Source: Marinobacter nanhaiticus D15-8W
GTDB lineage: Bacteria; Pseudomonadota; Gammaproteobacteria; Pseudomonadales; Oleiphilaceae
NCBI RefSeq assembly: GCF_036511935.1
Contig: NZ_AP028878.1
Span: forward strand, 1,364,001 to 1,428,000
DNA length: 64,000 nt
Direction of reading: 5' to 3'
The notes beneath the pieces are model-generated. The model was not told the origin of the DNA. It did not search any database and saw only the letters and a program-made list of their open reading frames with translations. Positions 1-7,789 of the stretch are shown here, one piece after another (position 1 is the stretch's first letter; each line of letters begins with the position of its first letter). Made by a program: the position numbers and the translations under genes.

Positions 1-1115
1 ATGGTTTGGCTAATCACCGATCTAGGCAACCGCTGGGTCGTGCCGTATTCGGCGGGCCAGTGATCCTTTGGAAAGTGATAGGTATTGAATAGCCAGTCGA
101 ACAAGGGCGTGTGGGCGGAGTAATTTGTGTCGATGGCGGGTTTTTCGGAACTGTGGTGCCAATGGTGAAACTGCGGTGTGACCAACACATACTTTAAAGG
201 GCCGAAAGAAAGTCCCAGGTTGCAGTGGATCAGCACCGCCTGTAAAGCGGCAAAGGTCACGTAGAGGTTCAGGGCATCCTGCCCGACGCCCAGCAGGTAG
301 AGAGGCACCATCACCATCGCTCTCTCGGAGAACACCTGGATGAAATGACCCCTGGAGCCTGCAAGCCAGTCGATATTTTCGATGGAGTGGTGAACGGCGT
401 GGATTGGCCACAGCGTTTTGAACTCGTGGTAGGCGCGATGCTCCCAGTAGAGAACGAAGTCGGCACAGATAACAATCACGAGGAATTGAATGGGAAGCGG
501 AACTGACCCGATAAAGTCCTGGGCCGAAGCGCTGATAGCCCAGTCGAAGTGGCTGACATGGTAGTTGGCGAAAATAATAATGGCCGATATCGCCAGATGA
601 TTGAACGCAAAATAGAAAAGATCGACGCCCCATTCCGGCCTCAGAATGAGCTGGTCCTTATATTTAGGGAACAGTTTTTCCAGGGTCAGAAAGATCACGA
701 TCGAACCGAGAAAAGCGAGGATGAGCCAGTCAACACCGATGGAAAGTTTTCGTGGCTCAACCGGACCAACCGGGATGGAGTACCCGCCAAGAGAAAACGC
801 CACGAGGGTAAAGCAAATGCCCGTCAGGCCGTGGAGCTTATAGCGCCCGTTGTTCTTAAAGAAGGCTAGCGCGCCCAGGATGAGGGACGCGTACATGGCG
901 TATTTCAGAACGATTTGCAGTTTCTCCGCGTCGTACAACTGCCGGAGTTCTGTCGTTGTCAGTAAAGAGGGATACAGATACGCAAAGACGGCAAGCAGGC
1001 TCAGGATACCCAGAGTAGCGGACAGGTAGCCGCTAACCCTGCCTTCCCCCAGGCGAAATTCTTTGTCGGGGTTTTTAACGACGATCCTGTCCCGATACTG
1101 GTACGGCTCTTCCAT
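1..1115 (-). CDS. Sterol desaturase / fatty-acid hydroxylase family membrane protein (3' end off window)
   Basis: A membrane di-iron oxygenase of the fatty-acid hydroxylase superfamily. The frame stays open from the ATG at 1113-1115 to the left edge, so the C-terminus lies outside; about 371 residues are visible. The family's histidine clusters are present in order: HRAYH (HX3H, near 426-440), HAVHH (HX2HH) and, further on, HHWHH (HX2HH) around 160-170. These ligate the two irons. Several hydrophobic segments fill the N-terminal two thirds, as expected for an inner-membrane protein. An AGGA lies about 11 nt before the start. The substrate cannot be read from sequence: members act on sterols, fatty acids, ether lipids or carotenoids, and bacterial members of this size are often uncharacterised. 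No neighbour indicates a pathway. Family call is strong; substrate unknown. Confidence 0.85.
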   Translation of the reverse strand, partial: MEEPYQYRDRIVVKNPDKEFRLGEGRVSGYLSATLGILSLLAVFAYLYPSLLTTTELRQLYDAEKLQIVLKYAMYASLILGALAFFKNNGRYKLHGLTGICFTLVAFSLGGYSIPVGPVEPRKLSIGVDWLILAFLGSIVIFLTLEKLFPKYKDQLILRPEWGVDLFYFAFNHLAISAIIIFANYHVSHFDWAISASAQDFIGSVPLPIQFLVIVICADFVLYWEHRAYHEFKTLWPIHAVHHSIENIDWLAGSRGHFIQVFSERAMVMVPLYLLGVGQDALNLYVTFAALQAVLIHCNLGLSFGPLKYVLVTPQFHHWHHSSEKPAIDTNYSAHTPLFDWLFNTYHFPKDHWPAEYGTTQRLPRSVISQT

Positions 1116-1504
1116 ATTTTTTGATTCCTGTCTTCCTTGATTAATGCTGGCCGCAATCATACCGGACTATCGGACATTGCGAACCATCTCGACCTTCCAC
1201 TGGCTTGACAGCCCGTTCGCGATTTTCTGTTCGGCACCGGCCAGTGTAAACATCCCCGTCGATCCGACCTCGCCCGAAGTCAGCAGACGCGAGGTATGGT
1301 CTTGCCGGTTGCCCCATACTACGACCGTCGCCTCCAGCTTCGGGCAGGTAAGACCTGACCCTTTGCCGTGCGCGAGTTTAACTGCCCAAAGAATATGAGC
1401 TATCGTTACAAGGACGCGGCAGCCCTTCAGTTATTCCAACCGTAGCGAGCGCGAGCGAGGGCTCGAACACATTGCCATCACTTATCAGTGGAGGAGACGT
1501 GCGC
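1116..1504. other. Intergenic region, 389 nt, no gene seen
   Basis: This gap separates the leftward desaturase gene from the rightward membrane-protein gene and must hold both promoters. I see no convincing coding frame. A GC-rich stretch of alternating GCGAG units (about 1443-1460) lies shortly before the downstream gene. The only clear signal is a GGAGGAGA ribosome-binding site at 1490-1497. Confidence 0.5.
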
Positions 1505-1996
1505 ATGAACCGGTATCTCGCGGGTGCACTTGGTGGATTGCTTGCCACCGTGCCGATGACCATCGCAATGGGAAGGTTGCACAAAAGGCTGCCCCGGGAA
1601 GAGCAATACCCGCTCCCACCGCGGGAAATCACCGAAGACGTTGTCGAGCGTATGCCGGTCAACAAGCCCCGCGGTGACACGTCCTTAACGCAGCTTACCC
1701 TGGCTGCGCACTTCGCCTATGGTGCGGCTGCGGGAACACTGTGGGGCGCACTCGCACCCAAGAACCAACGGCCCGTGGCCGGGGGTATGGCGTTTGGGCT
1801 CGCTGTCTGGGCTGCCAGTTATCTTGGCTGGATACCTGCCGCAAAGGTATTGCGGCCAGCCACCCAACATCCGGCTCGCCGGAACCTGTTGATGCTGGCT
1901 GTGCACTGTATTTGGGGCGCTTCTACTGCGGGTTGGACGCGATTACTGACCGAACCTCGTACGCACGGGTTTGCGCGGAAAGCTAACCGCGGGTAA
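1505..1996 (+). CDS. Small integral membrane protein, DUF1440/YagU-like
   Basis: A 163-residue protein of unknown function. The ATG at 1505 is chosen over an upstream ATG at 1472 because GGAGGAGA ends 7 nt before it. Hydrophobic stretches lie at about residues 4-22 (AGALGGLLATVPMTIAMG), 60-80, 88-110 and 125-145, so three to four membrane helices are likely, with a charged, proline-rich loop (PREEQYPLPP) after the first. The glycine/alanine-rich first helix followed by a RLHKRLPREE segment resembles small inner-membrane proteins of the DUF1440/YagU type, but that assignment is tentative. It stands alone between a leftward desaturase and a leftward PilJ-domain gene. Confidence 0.6.
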   Translation: MNRYLAGALGGLLATVPMTIAMGRLHKRLPREEQYPLPPREITEDVVERMPVNKPRGDTSLTQLTLAAHFAYGAAAGTLWGALAPKNQRPVAGGMAFGLAVWAASYLGWIPAAKVLRPATQHPARRNLLMLAVHCIWGASTAGWTRLLTEPRTHGFARKANRG

Positions 1997-2135
1997 AAAA
2001 GTTGTCAGAGCATATGTCTGCGCGCCGACCCAGCACATCCGCTATCAGTGCGGCTTCTGAAGCGTGAAGCGCGACGGATAACGGCTCATGCGCCAGTCCC
2101 GGTCGACGCAAATCATATGGCTCTGGAAGGGCCAT

Positions 2136-2975
2136 TCAGGAGGAGCCAAGCGACGTATACAGGTTAGTGATCGCGTCCATTTTTTTCAGAATGGATTCAG
2201 TAGTGACCTGGATAACGAAGGGTACATGGCGACCACTCTCGTCCAATTCGAATCCTGACCGTGAGAATTGCCATTGGCTCACCACGTCACTCAGGGCCTG
2301 ATTGATCTCTTCGGTGTTAAGAGGGGATTGGGTCAGGAGGCCCAGGGCACTGTCGAAGTCTTTCATTGCCAGGGCGAATCCTTCCTCAACGGTCTGGTCG
2401 TCGATTCTCCAACTCTTTGCGACGTATAACATGCCGATACGTTGGGACAGCATACGCTGACGCCCCGCGAGATTAATCAGCTCGCCCTTTCGACCGCCAG
2501 AATATGTTTCAAACAACTGAACGTTTTTATCGCACAGCTCAAGCAAGCGCGAGGCCTGTTTGATCACGGAAAGCGCCTGGTCACGCTTTGGCTGGCTAAT
2601 AGCCGACTGACGAAACTGGTTCCACGAGTCGCGAATATCCCCCAGGGAAGCCGTAATTTCTCGTGTAGGAGAAAAGTCTTCCAGCTCGCCGAGGTTTTGT
2701 TCGAAAAGCGCGACACTCCCATCCAGCTGCTTCAGTGCCGTGTCTGTCGCTACGTCCTGACCGATCAATAGATAGGACTTGGCGATCCGCTGGGTCAGCA
2801 TGCGTTGCATTCCAGCCTTGTTGATCGCTGCGTCAATATTCAGTATGTCCGCAGTGCCCGTGGTTGGCGTCAAGAATAGCGTAATCATGACTATTGCGAG
2901 CGTTACGAACGATGAAATGATTGCTTGTAACGCGTTCTCGAGGCGTGGGCTGTACGGGCCGTGGTTGCGTCGCAT
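2136..2975 (-). CDS. Secreted or membrane-anchored protein with two PilJ-type sensor domains
   Basis: A 279-residue protein with an N-terminal hydrophobic segment (residues about 17-37) that acts as signal peptide or anchor. The rest is helical and contains two copies of the type IV pili methyl-accepting-transducer N-terminal (PilJ) signature: AGMQRMLTQRIAKSYLLI near residue 54 and LAGRQRMLSQRIGMLYVAK near residue 168. In PilJ and NarX-type receptors this motif forms a four-helix periplasmic sensor. Here no HAMP, methyl-accepting, kinase or other output domain follows, so the protein must act through a partner or as a ligand-binding protein. No chemotaxis or nitrate genes are adjacent. Domain call is good; role unknown. 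Confidence 0.8.
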   Translation of the reverse strand: MRRNHGPYSPRLENALQAIISSFVTLAIVMITLFLTPTTGTADILNIDAAINKAGMQRMLTQRIAKSYLLIGQDVATDTALKQLDGSVALFEQNLGELEDFSPTREITASLGDIRDSWNQFRQSAISQPKRDQALSVIKQASRLLELCDKNVQLFETYSGGRKGELINLAGRQRMLSQRIGMLYVAKSWRIDDQTVEEGFALAMKDFDSALGLLTQSPLNTEEINQALSDVVSQWQFSRSGFELDESGRHVPFVIQVTTESILKKMDAITNLYTSLGSS

Positions 2976-3486
2976 TTTGTGTTCCCTGGTGGATAATGAG
3001 CGAGGCTCTTGCGTCAGAAACGTCGTCTGCTTCTGTCTTTCAAGAACCTGACCTTACACTGGGTCCCGGGAACACATCTTTGACGATAATCATGGCGCGG
3101 CAGAGCATGGGGATCAGCCCGAATATTTGGTGGCTAATGAATTCGGGAAGCACACATCATTCGCCTGTCGCGGACAGGAGGCAAGTCGTCTCCCTGTACG
3201 CTTCCTGTGCAGTTTCAGCGCTGTAATCTGATCGTATGGCTCGGCCCGTATACCTCAACTAAGCTTTCCCTTAGAGTAACGAAGGAAGCCACCAACACAT
3301 TTCACTAACGCGCTGATACGTAGCACCGAACAACGCTGGAACCGCAGTACGAGGCTCGGCAGTTCTGCCCTCGATATCATTCCATCTGTGCACCGATAGT
3401 CCACCCGTTACTGTCCCGGTGGGCTTTTGATCGACATGGCCTATGCGGGCGACACGCCCCGCGAGGATGGATAGGAGGACTTGATC
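2976..3486. other. Intergenic region, 511 nt, small hairpins only
   Basis: This divergent gap separates the PilJ-domain gene and the acyltransferase gene. I see no credible gene. A 6-bp hairpin, CCTGTC-GCG-GACAGG, lies at 3164-3178. A weaker CCACC/GGTGG hairpin followed by GCTTTT lies near 3401-3428. A strong AGGAGG at 3473-3478 serves the downstream gene. Confidence 0.45.
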
Positions 3487-4299
3487 ATGCCCGCACACTC
3501 TTCATCCAATAATGAAGAACGACGTTCAACACCCTCCGGCCAAACCGAGAACCTCAGCGAGATCTTCAACTCTTTTTTCCATATTGAGGTCGCCTCGAGT
3601 GAGGAAACGGTCAACAAGGTCTTTGAGGTCCGGTACCAGGTTTACTGTATCGACAGACCCTTCGAAGACCCCAACCAGTTTCCCGACAAAAGAGAGCATG
3701 ATGCTTACGACCCCCGCTCGGCGCATGCCTTGATCCAGCACCGGCGGACCGGGGATAGCGTCGCGGTCGTTCGACTCGTCATGGCGGGCGATGACCCGGA
3801 GCAGTCGGACTTTCCTATGGAAGGGCCCTGTATGCACAGGATGGATCAGCAAGCACAGGATGCGGTTGCGGCGGCGCCTCGGCAGCACATGGCCGAGATC
3901 TCCAGAATGGCGGTCAGCCGGGAATTTCGCCGCCGTCTCAACGAGTATGAATCACCCACGGGTGTTACGGACGAAAGCAGCTACGCCGATGCTGAGGGCG
4001 GTAGACGCGCCATGCCCTATATCAGCCTGGGCCTGTTCGCCGCTATCCTGCGGATGTCGGTCAAACACGGTATCACGCACTGGATGGCCGTCATGGAGCC
4101 GGCGCAATTGCGATTATTAAAACGTTTTGGTGTGGAGTTTGATCACGTCGGCCCCGTCATGGAGTACCACGGCCTCCGCCGGCCCGCTTTCACCGAGGCG
4201 GCCTCGCTGATCGATGGCATTCTCCAACGCCGCCCGGATGTCTGGGAGTTGATCACCGAATCAGGGCGTTATTTGCCCCCGAGACCCGGTAAGCGGTGA
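3487..4299 (+). CDS. PEP-CTERM/exosortase-associated acyltransferase (N-acyl amino acid synthase fold)
   Basis: A 270-residue protein. The ATG at 3487 is preferred to an in-frame TTG at 3481 because AGGAGG (3473-3478) stands 8 nt before it. The region SEETVNKVFEVRYQVYCIDRPFE near residue 40, with its RYQVYC core, is the hallmark of acyltransferases found next to exosortases, related to N-acyl amino acid and autoinducer synthases with a GNAT-like fold. A later AEISRMAVSREFRRR segment near residue 135 fits the acyl-CoA/ACP-binding core. Family members are thought to transfer an acyl chain to an amino-group acceptor; the product is unknown. No exosortase or PEP-CTERM substrate gene is in this window, but an EpsA-type regulator of the same genomic context lies at 37.1-38.0 kb. 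A hairpin follows the stop. Confidence 0.8.
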   Translation: MPAHSSSNNEERRSTPSGQTENLSEIFNSFFHIEVASSEETVNKVFEVRYQVYCIDRPFEDPNQFPDKREHDAYDPRSAHALIQHRRTGDSVAVVRLVMAGDDPEQSDFPMEGPCMHRMDQQAQDAVAAAPRQHMAEISRMAVSREFRRRLNEYESPTGVTDESSYADAEGGRRAMPYISLGLFAAILRMSVKHGITHWMAVMEPAQLRLLKRFGVEFDHVGPVMEYHGLRRPAFTEAASLIDGILQRRPDVWELITESGRYLPPRPGKR

Positions 4300-4304
4300 A
4301 CCTC

Positions 4305-4333
4305 TGCCCCGCTGTGAAATAGACAGTGGGGCA
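4305..4333. terminator. Hairpin terminator between convergent genes
   Basis: Arms TGCCCCGCTGT (4305-4315) and ACAGTGGGGCA (4323-4333) pair over 11 positions with one G-U wobble and a 7-nt loop. It sits between the acyltransferase (rightward) and the GH114 gene (leftward), so it may serve both. There is no clear T-run, which lowers certainty. Confidence 0.55.
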
Positions 4334-4353
4334 GGTGTCAGAGCAAATAATCG

Positions 4354-5205
4354 CTAATTGCAGCTGTAACGGAACGCGTCGTCCAGATCCAGCGGTAGCA
4401 CCAGCGTACTGAATTGTCGGTTGACGCTATCGGTGCACAATTGATTCCGCCGCGAGGCGTCGTTTACGTATCCGTCGAGATATTCTGCGCTCAGTACGGC
4501 CTTGTTTGCGTCAATGAACGGCTGCAGTCGATCGCACTCGTCGTACTCAAAGCATTGTTCGTTGACGGCGAAATCGAAGTAATCCACGAGCTCTTCGACC
4601 TGGTCGAGGTCATTCTTCAAGCCAATGGCCAGTTCGCGGCTGTGGGCTTCATTAGCCATCCAGCGGTTATAGGCAAGCTGATCAGCCGCGGTGAAAGCGA
4701 ACCCTGGGTCGTTGATATAGCCATCCATATTATCCGGCTCGACACCGTCACAGCCTTTGCTGACTGCCATATCGAGCCGCTTTTCCATCACGTCGCGAAC
4801 GTTCGTGCTGCGGATATCCAGCCAGTGTTCGTCCTCCCAGCCATCGAGTGTATGCCCCAGGTCTGCCGGGCTAAAGTCCGCCGCGTCGTCCCTCCATTCT
4901 TCATAGGAACCTCCGGAGAAGTAGCAGATCACCTTCTTCCCCGTCGCCTGGATCGATTGTATTAGGGACACCTCAGCGTCAAATAGATCGATGTCGTAGA
5001 TCTGCACGGCATACCCGGTATTGACGGTGCCCTGTAGCTGCCACTGCCAGGTCACCAGCGGTTTCGGTCGATACCAATCACCTTCGGTGACCGGGTCGAC
5101 CGCAGGCTCGAGTGGCGTGCTTTCACCTGAATTGCCGGAAGAGGAGCTACCACCCCCGCAGCCTGAAAGGAAGGCCATTAGCACCACGATCTTTACTGCT
5201 CTCAT
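4354..5205 (-). CDS. GH114-like lipoprotein (endo-alpha-1,4-polygalactosaminidase family)
   Basis: A 283-residue lipoprotein. The signal peptide ends in a lipobox LSGC at residues 13-16 and is followed by a GGGSSSSGNSG linker. From residue 45 the sequence follows the GH114/TM1410-like TIM barrel: WQWQLQG, YDIDLFD, KKVICYFSGGSYEEWRDD, WLDIRS, GCDGVEPDNMDGY, AIGLKND, FAVNEQCFEY. The aspartates in YDIDLFD and the EPDN segment are the conserved acidic positions expected at the active site. The founding enzyme cleaves galactosaminogalactan-type alpha-1,4-galactosamine polymers; the substrate here is not known. It is likely anchored to the outer membrane, facing a hexosamine-containing polysaccharide. 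No polysaccharide genes are adjacent; the nearest EPS locus is 22 kb away. Confidence 0.82.
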   Translation of the reverse strand: MRAVKIVVLMAFLSGCGGGSSSSGNSGESTPLEPAVDPVTEGDWYRPKPLVTWQWQLQGTVNTGYAVQIYDIDLFDAEVSLIQSIQATGKKVICYFSGGSYEEWRDDAADFSPADLGHTLDGWEDEHWLDIRSTNVRDVMEKRLDMAVSKGCDGVEPDNMDGYINDPGFAFTAADQLAYNRWMANEAHSRELAIGLKNDLDQVEELVDYFDFAVNEQCFEYDECDRLQPFIDANKAVLSAEYLDGYVNDASRRNQLCTDSVNRQFSTLVLPLDLDDAFRYSCN

Positions 5206-5350
5206 AATTCACTGCCGTGATAGATTCGCTGACAGGATTATAGAGTCGAGCCATTGCAAGGATGGTGTTATTTTTGGGGTTCATTACAAAAATACACACT
5301 GACGCGAATAGTTAACGTCAGGGCACGTCATTGGGAAGAATTGTTGGAAT

Positions 5351-5806
5351 ATGTCAGCGCAAATGACCGTTAGCTTCCGTCAGGCCAGGGATTCGCACTA
5401 TGCGGAGCGTTTGATCCACCAGAATATGGCTGCTTACTACGCGAAGCTGCAAATTCGCTGGGATTCGGCCTCATTCGAAAGGAATTGGAGCGCTTTTGAG
5501 AATTACGAGATATGCGTGAACGGCCAAGCCGTAGATGTTCTTTGTCTCAGCCACGACGACGTCGCCTGCTACATTCGAGACCTTCACGTCGAGCCGGCCT
5601 GGCAGGGCCGGGGGCTGGGTACTGAGGCTGTTCACTATGCCACGGGCATCGCGAAGGAATCCGGTATCCGTACCCTGCGCCTACGGGTCTTCGAAGGCAA
5701 TCCTGCGGTTAGCCTGTATGAGCGTTTGGGGTTCCGCATCGTCAAAAGCGAGGATGATACGCACTATATGCAATGGATGCTCTCACCCCAGGTCGTTCCA
5801 GAGTGA
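5351..5806 (+). CDS. GNAT family N-acetyltransferase
   Basis: A 151-residue single-domain acetyltransferase. The acetyl-CoA pyrophosphate loop is clear near residue 85 (LHVEPAWQGRGLGTEAV, carrying Q-x-x-G-x-G), followed by the helix ATGIAKESGIRTLRLRV and the typical GNAT end, NPAVSLYERLGFRIV, near residue 120. The start is the ATG at 5351; a second ATG lies four codons in. The acceptor cannot be inferred. It is divergent from the GH114 gene and shortly upstream of the YcaQ-like gene, with which it may be co-transcribed. Confidence 0.85.
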   Translation: MSAQMTVSFRQARDSHYAERLIHQNMAAYYAKLQIRWDSASFERNWSAFENYEICVNGQAVDVLCLSHDDVACYIRDLHVEPAWQGRGLGTEAVHYATGIAKESGIRTLRLRVFEGNPAVSLYERLGFRIVKSEDDTHYMQWMLSPQVVPE

Positions 5807-5881
5807 TTCGGTCAAGGGCACGGCAATCAGTCCTTAATGATGGGCCGCGCTTTTCCAGCAACACCACGAATAAGCATACGA

Positions 5882-7096
5882 ATGATCGAGATTAGACGCC
5901 CAAAGGACCTGTCCCGCATACGCCGTCTTGCCCTGGCTGCCCAGGGCCTACTCCATGCGCAGCCCTTTGGGCGTGGGTTGAAGGGGTGCCGGGAGGCGAT
6001 TCATCACATCGGTTATGTGCAGGTCGACACCATATCGGTCGTGGAGCGAGCGCATCACCACGTTTTGCATTCCAGGGTTCCTGGCTACGACCCAGCCATG
6101 ACGAACCAGATGTTGGTTGATGGCGACATCTTCGAGTATTGGGCCCACGCGGCGGCCTTCCTGCCCATGGCCGATTATCGCTTCTCGTTGCCCTACAAGC
6201 ACGCTATCAAAAACGGCCAGACCCACTGGTTCAGAAACCCGGACAAGAAACTCATGGGAGAGCTGCTTGCACGCATAAGGTCGGAGGGGCCGCTCCGTTC
6301 CCGCGATTTAGAGAGCGGCGAAGCGAAACGGGCAGGCTGGTGGGATTGGAAGCCAGCCAAGAAGGCGATCGAGCAGCTGTATATGCAGGGCGACCTGATG
6401 GTCAGCGACCGTACGGGCTTCCAGAAAACCTATGACTTGACCGAGCGGGTGCTGCCATCGCAGGTGAATACCACATTCCCCACTACAGACGAATTTGCCG
6501 CACACCTGGTCGATCAGCAGTTTCGCTGCCATGGGATTGCGTCACTCAAGGGCATCACCTACCTGCGCCGCAATGCCGCTCTTCGCAAAGCGGTTAAAAG
6601 GTTGGTGAATGAACGATTGGCAACAGGGGCATTAGAGCAGGTCAAACTCCCGAGCGGCGACATATTATTGGTGGAAGCGGGAGCCCTAGAGCGTCCGATG
6701 CCGCGTTTGAGAAACCGCATGCTTATTCTCTCTCCATTCGATAACAGTGTTATCCAGCGAGAGCGGCTCAGAGCGCTGTTTCAGTATGACTATCAAATCG
6801 AATGCTATGCGCCGGCAGCCAAGCGCCAATATGGCTATTTTTGCCTGCCGCTACTCTACCGCGATGAGTTCGTCGGACGGATGGACTGCAAGGCCCACAG
6901 GAAGGATCGACTGCTGGAAATTAAGTCGCTCCACTTTGAGCAACATCGCTTTGATGAAGCGCTGATCATCGCGGCATTCGTGGAGGCTATCAGAACGTTT
7001 TGCCAGTTCCAGGGCTGCGACAGGGTGAGTTTGACTGAGGCCTATCCCAAGTCTTTGGAGCAACGTTTGCGTGATGCATTGGGCTTTCTGGCCTAA
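5882..7096 (+). CDS. ycaQ: YcaQ-like winged-helix DNA glycosylase (crosslink repair family)
   Basis: About 404 residues from the ATG at 5882, where family similarity begins; in-frame ATGs at 5837 and 5840 would add a 15-residue tail without known counterpart, and neither has a clear ribosome-binding site. The signature QVDTISVVERAHHH near residue 45 holds the Q-x-D motif that is catalytic in E. coli YcaQ (AlkX) and in Streptomyces AlkZ, which unhook interstrand crosslinks and remove alkylated bases. A second family motif, LSPFDNSVIQRERL, and the downstream YGYFCLPLLYRDEFVGRMD segment are intact. Three winged-helix repeats are expected. The protein probably acts alone in the cytoplasm. It follows a GNAT gene at short distance. 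Confidence 0.87.
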   Translation: MIEIRRPKDLSRIRRLALAAQGLLHAQPFGRGLKGCREAIHHIGYVQVDTISVVERAHHHVLHSRVPGYDPAMTNQMLVDGDIFEYWAHAAAFLPMADYRFSLPYKHAIKNGQTHWFRNPDKKLMGELLARIRSEGPLRSRDLESGEAKRAGWWDWKPAKKAIEQLYMQGDLMVSDRTGFQKTYDLTERVLPSQVNTTFPTTDEFAAHLVDQQFRCHGIASLKGITYLRRNAALRKAVKRLVNERLATGALEQVKLPSGDILLVEAGALERPMPRLRNRMLILSPFDNSVIQRERLRALFQYDYQIECYAPAAKRQYGYFCLPLLYRDEFVGRMDCKAHRKDRLLEIKSLHFEQHRFDEALIIAAFVEAIRTFCQFQGCDRVSLTEAYPKSLEQRLRDALGFLA

Positions 7097-7261
7097 GCGA
7101 TGGGCACGTCGTCAGTAGATTTTCTGGCAATAGTCTGGCCGTGATTTACGGTTGCGTGGTCCGGACGCGACCAGTGGTTCCCGCGTGAATAAATGCCCGG
7201 GCGTGGGTTGTTGTTTTTTAGCTCCGGCCCTGGAGCACGGCATAGGCCAAAGAGGACTCAG

Positions 7262-7660
7262 ATGATGGCAGTCATTTGTAGAAATTTGCTGGTTGCTATG
7301 TTTTTAAGCGTAGTCGCCGGATGTTCAACCGCCCAGCCTGGTGTGGAAGATGACTGGGTGGGTTTCACCGAAACCGGAAAAGCGTCGTTCTATGCGGACG
7401 CATTTCAGAATAGGAAGACAGCCAGCGGTGAACTCTATAAGCATGATCTGCTGACCGCAGCCCACAAGAAGATACCGCTAGGTTCCACCGTAGAAGTGAC
7501 CAACGTCAGGAATGGCAAAAGCGTCGTCGTCAGGATCAACGATCGTGGTCCCTTTTCTAAAGGCCGCATTATTGATCTGTCGAAATCAGCCTTTAGCCGT
7601 ATTGGTCGCCCATCCCAGGGTTTGGTTAATGTAGAGATTGAAGTGGTGAAGTCGCCATAG
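7262..7660 (+). CDS. rlpA: RlpA-family septal ring lipoprotein (double-psi beta-barrel)
   Basis: A 132-residue protein from the ATG at 7262 (another ATG follows at once at 7265), with GAGG at 7252-7255 as ribosome-binding site; an upstream ATG at 7193 lacks one and would bury the signal peptide. Lipobox VAGC is near residue 20. The mature part is one double-psi beta-barrel: GKASFYADAFQNRKTASGE, HKKIPLGSTVEVTNVRNGKS and VVVRINDRGPFSKGRIIDLS, the last carrying the conserved D-R-G-P. RlpA proteins cleave naked glycan strands at the septum. This one is short: it lacks the C-terminal SPOR domain that recruits the longer RlpA to division sites, so its localisation and activity are uncertain. Confidence 0.83.
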   Translation: MMAVICRNLLVAMFLSVVAGCSTAQPGVEDDWVGFTETGKASFYADAFQNRKTASGELYKHDLLTAAHKKIPLGSTVEVTNVRNGKSVVVRINDRGPFSKGRIIDLSKSAFSRIGRPSQGLVNVEIEVVKSP

Positions 7661-7747
7661 CCGGTGCGAAGGGTTGGATCTCACAGCTCACGCTTCCAGT
7701 CGAAGGGCGGCAAAGCAAAGACGCGTTGGGTCTATTAAAGCGGAAAG

Positions 7748-7764
7748 CGGCTCATCCCTGAGCC
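7748..7764. repeat. Small hairpin element, copy 1
   Basis: CGGCTCATCCCTGAGCC forms a GGCTC/GAGCC stem with a 6-nt loop. The same 17-nt element with one base changed is at 10728-10744. This copy lies just after the leftward lipase stop and the rightward rlpA stop, where a terminator would be expected. Confidence 0.45.
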
Positions 7765-7789
7765 TCGTTGCTCCTCGCGTCAGGTCCGA

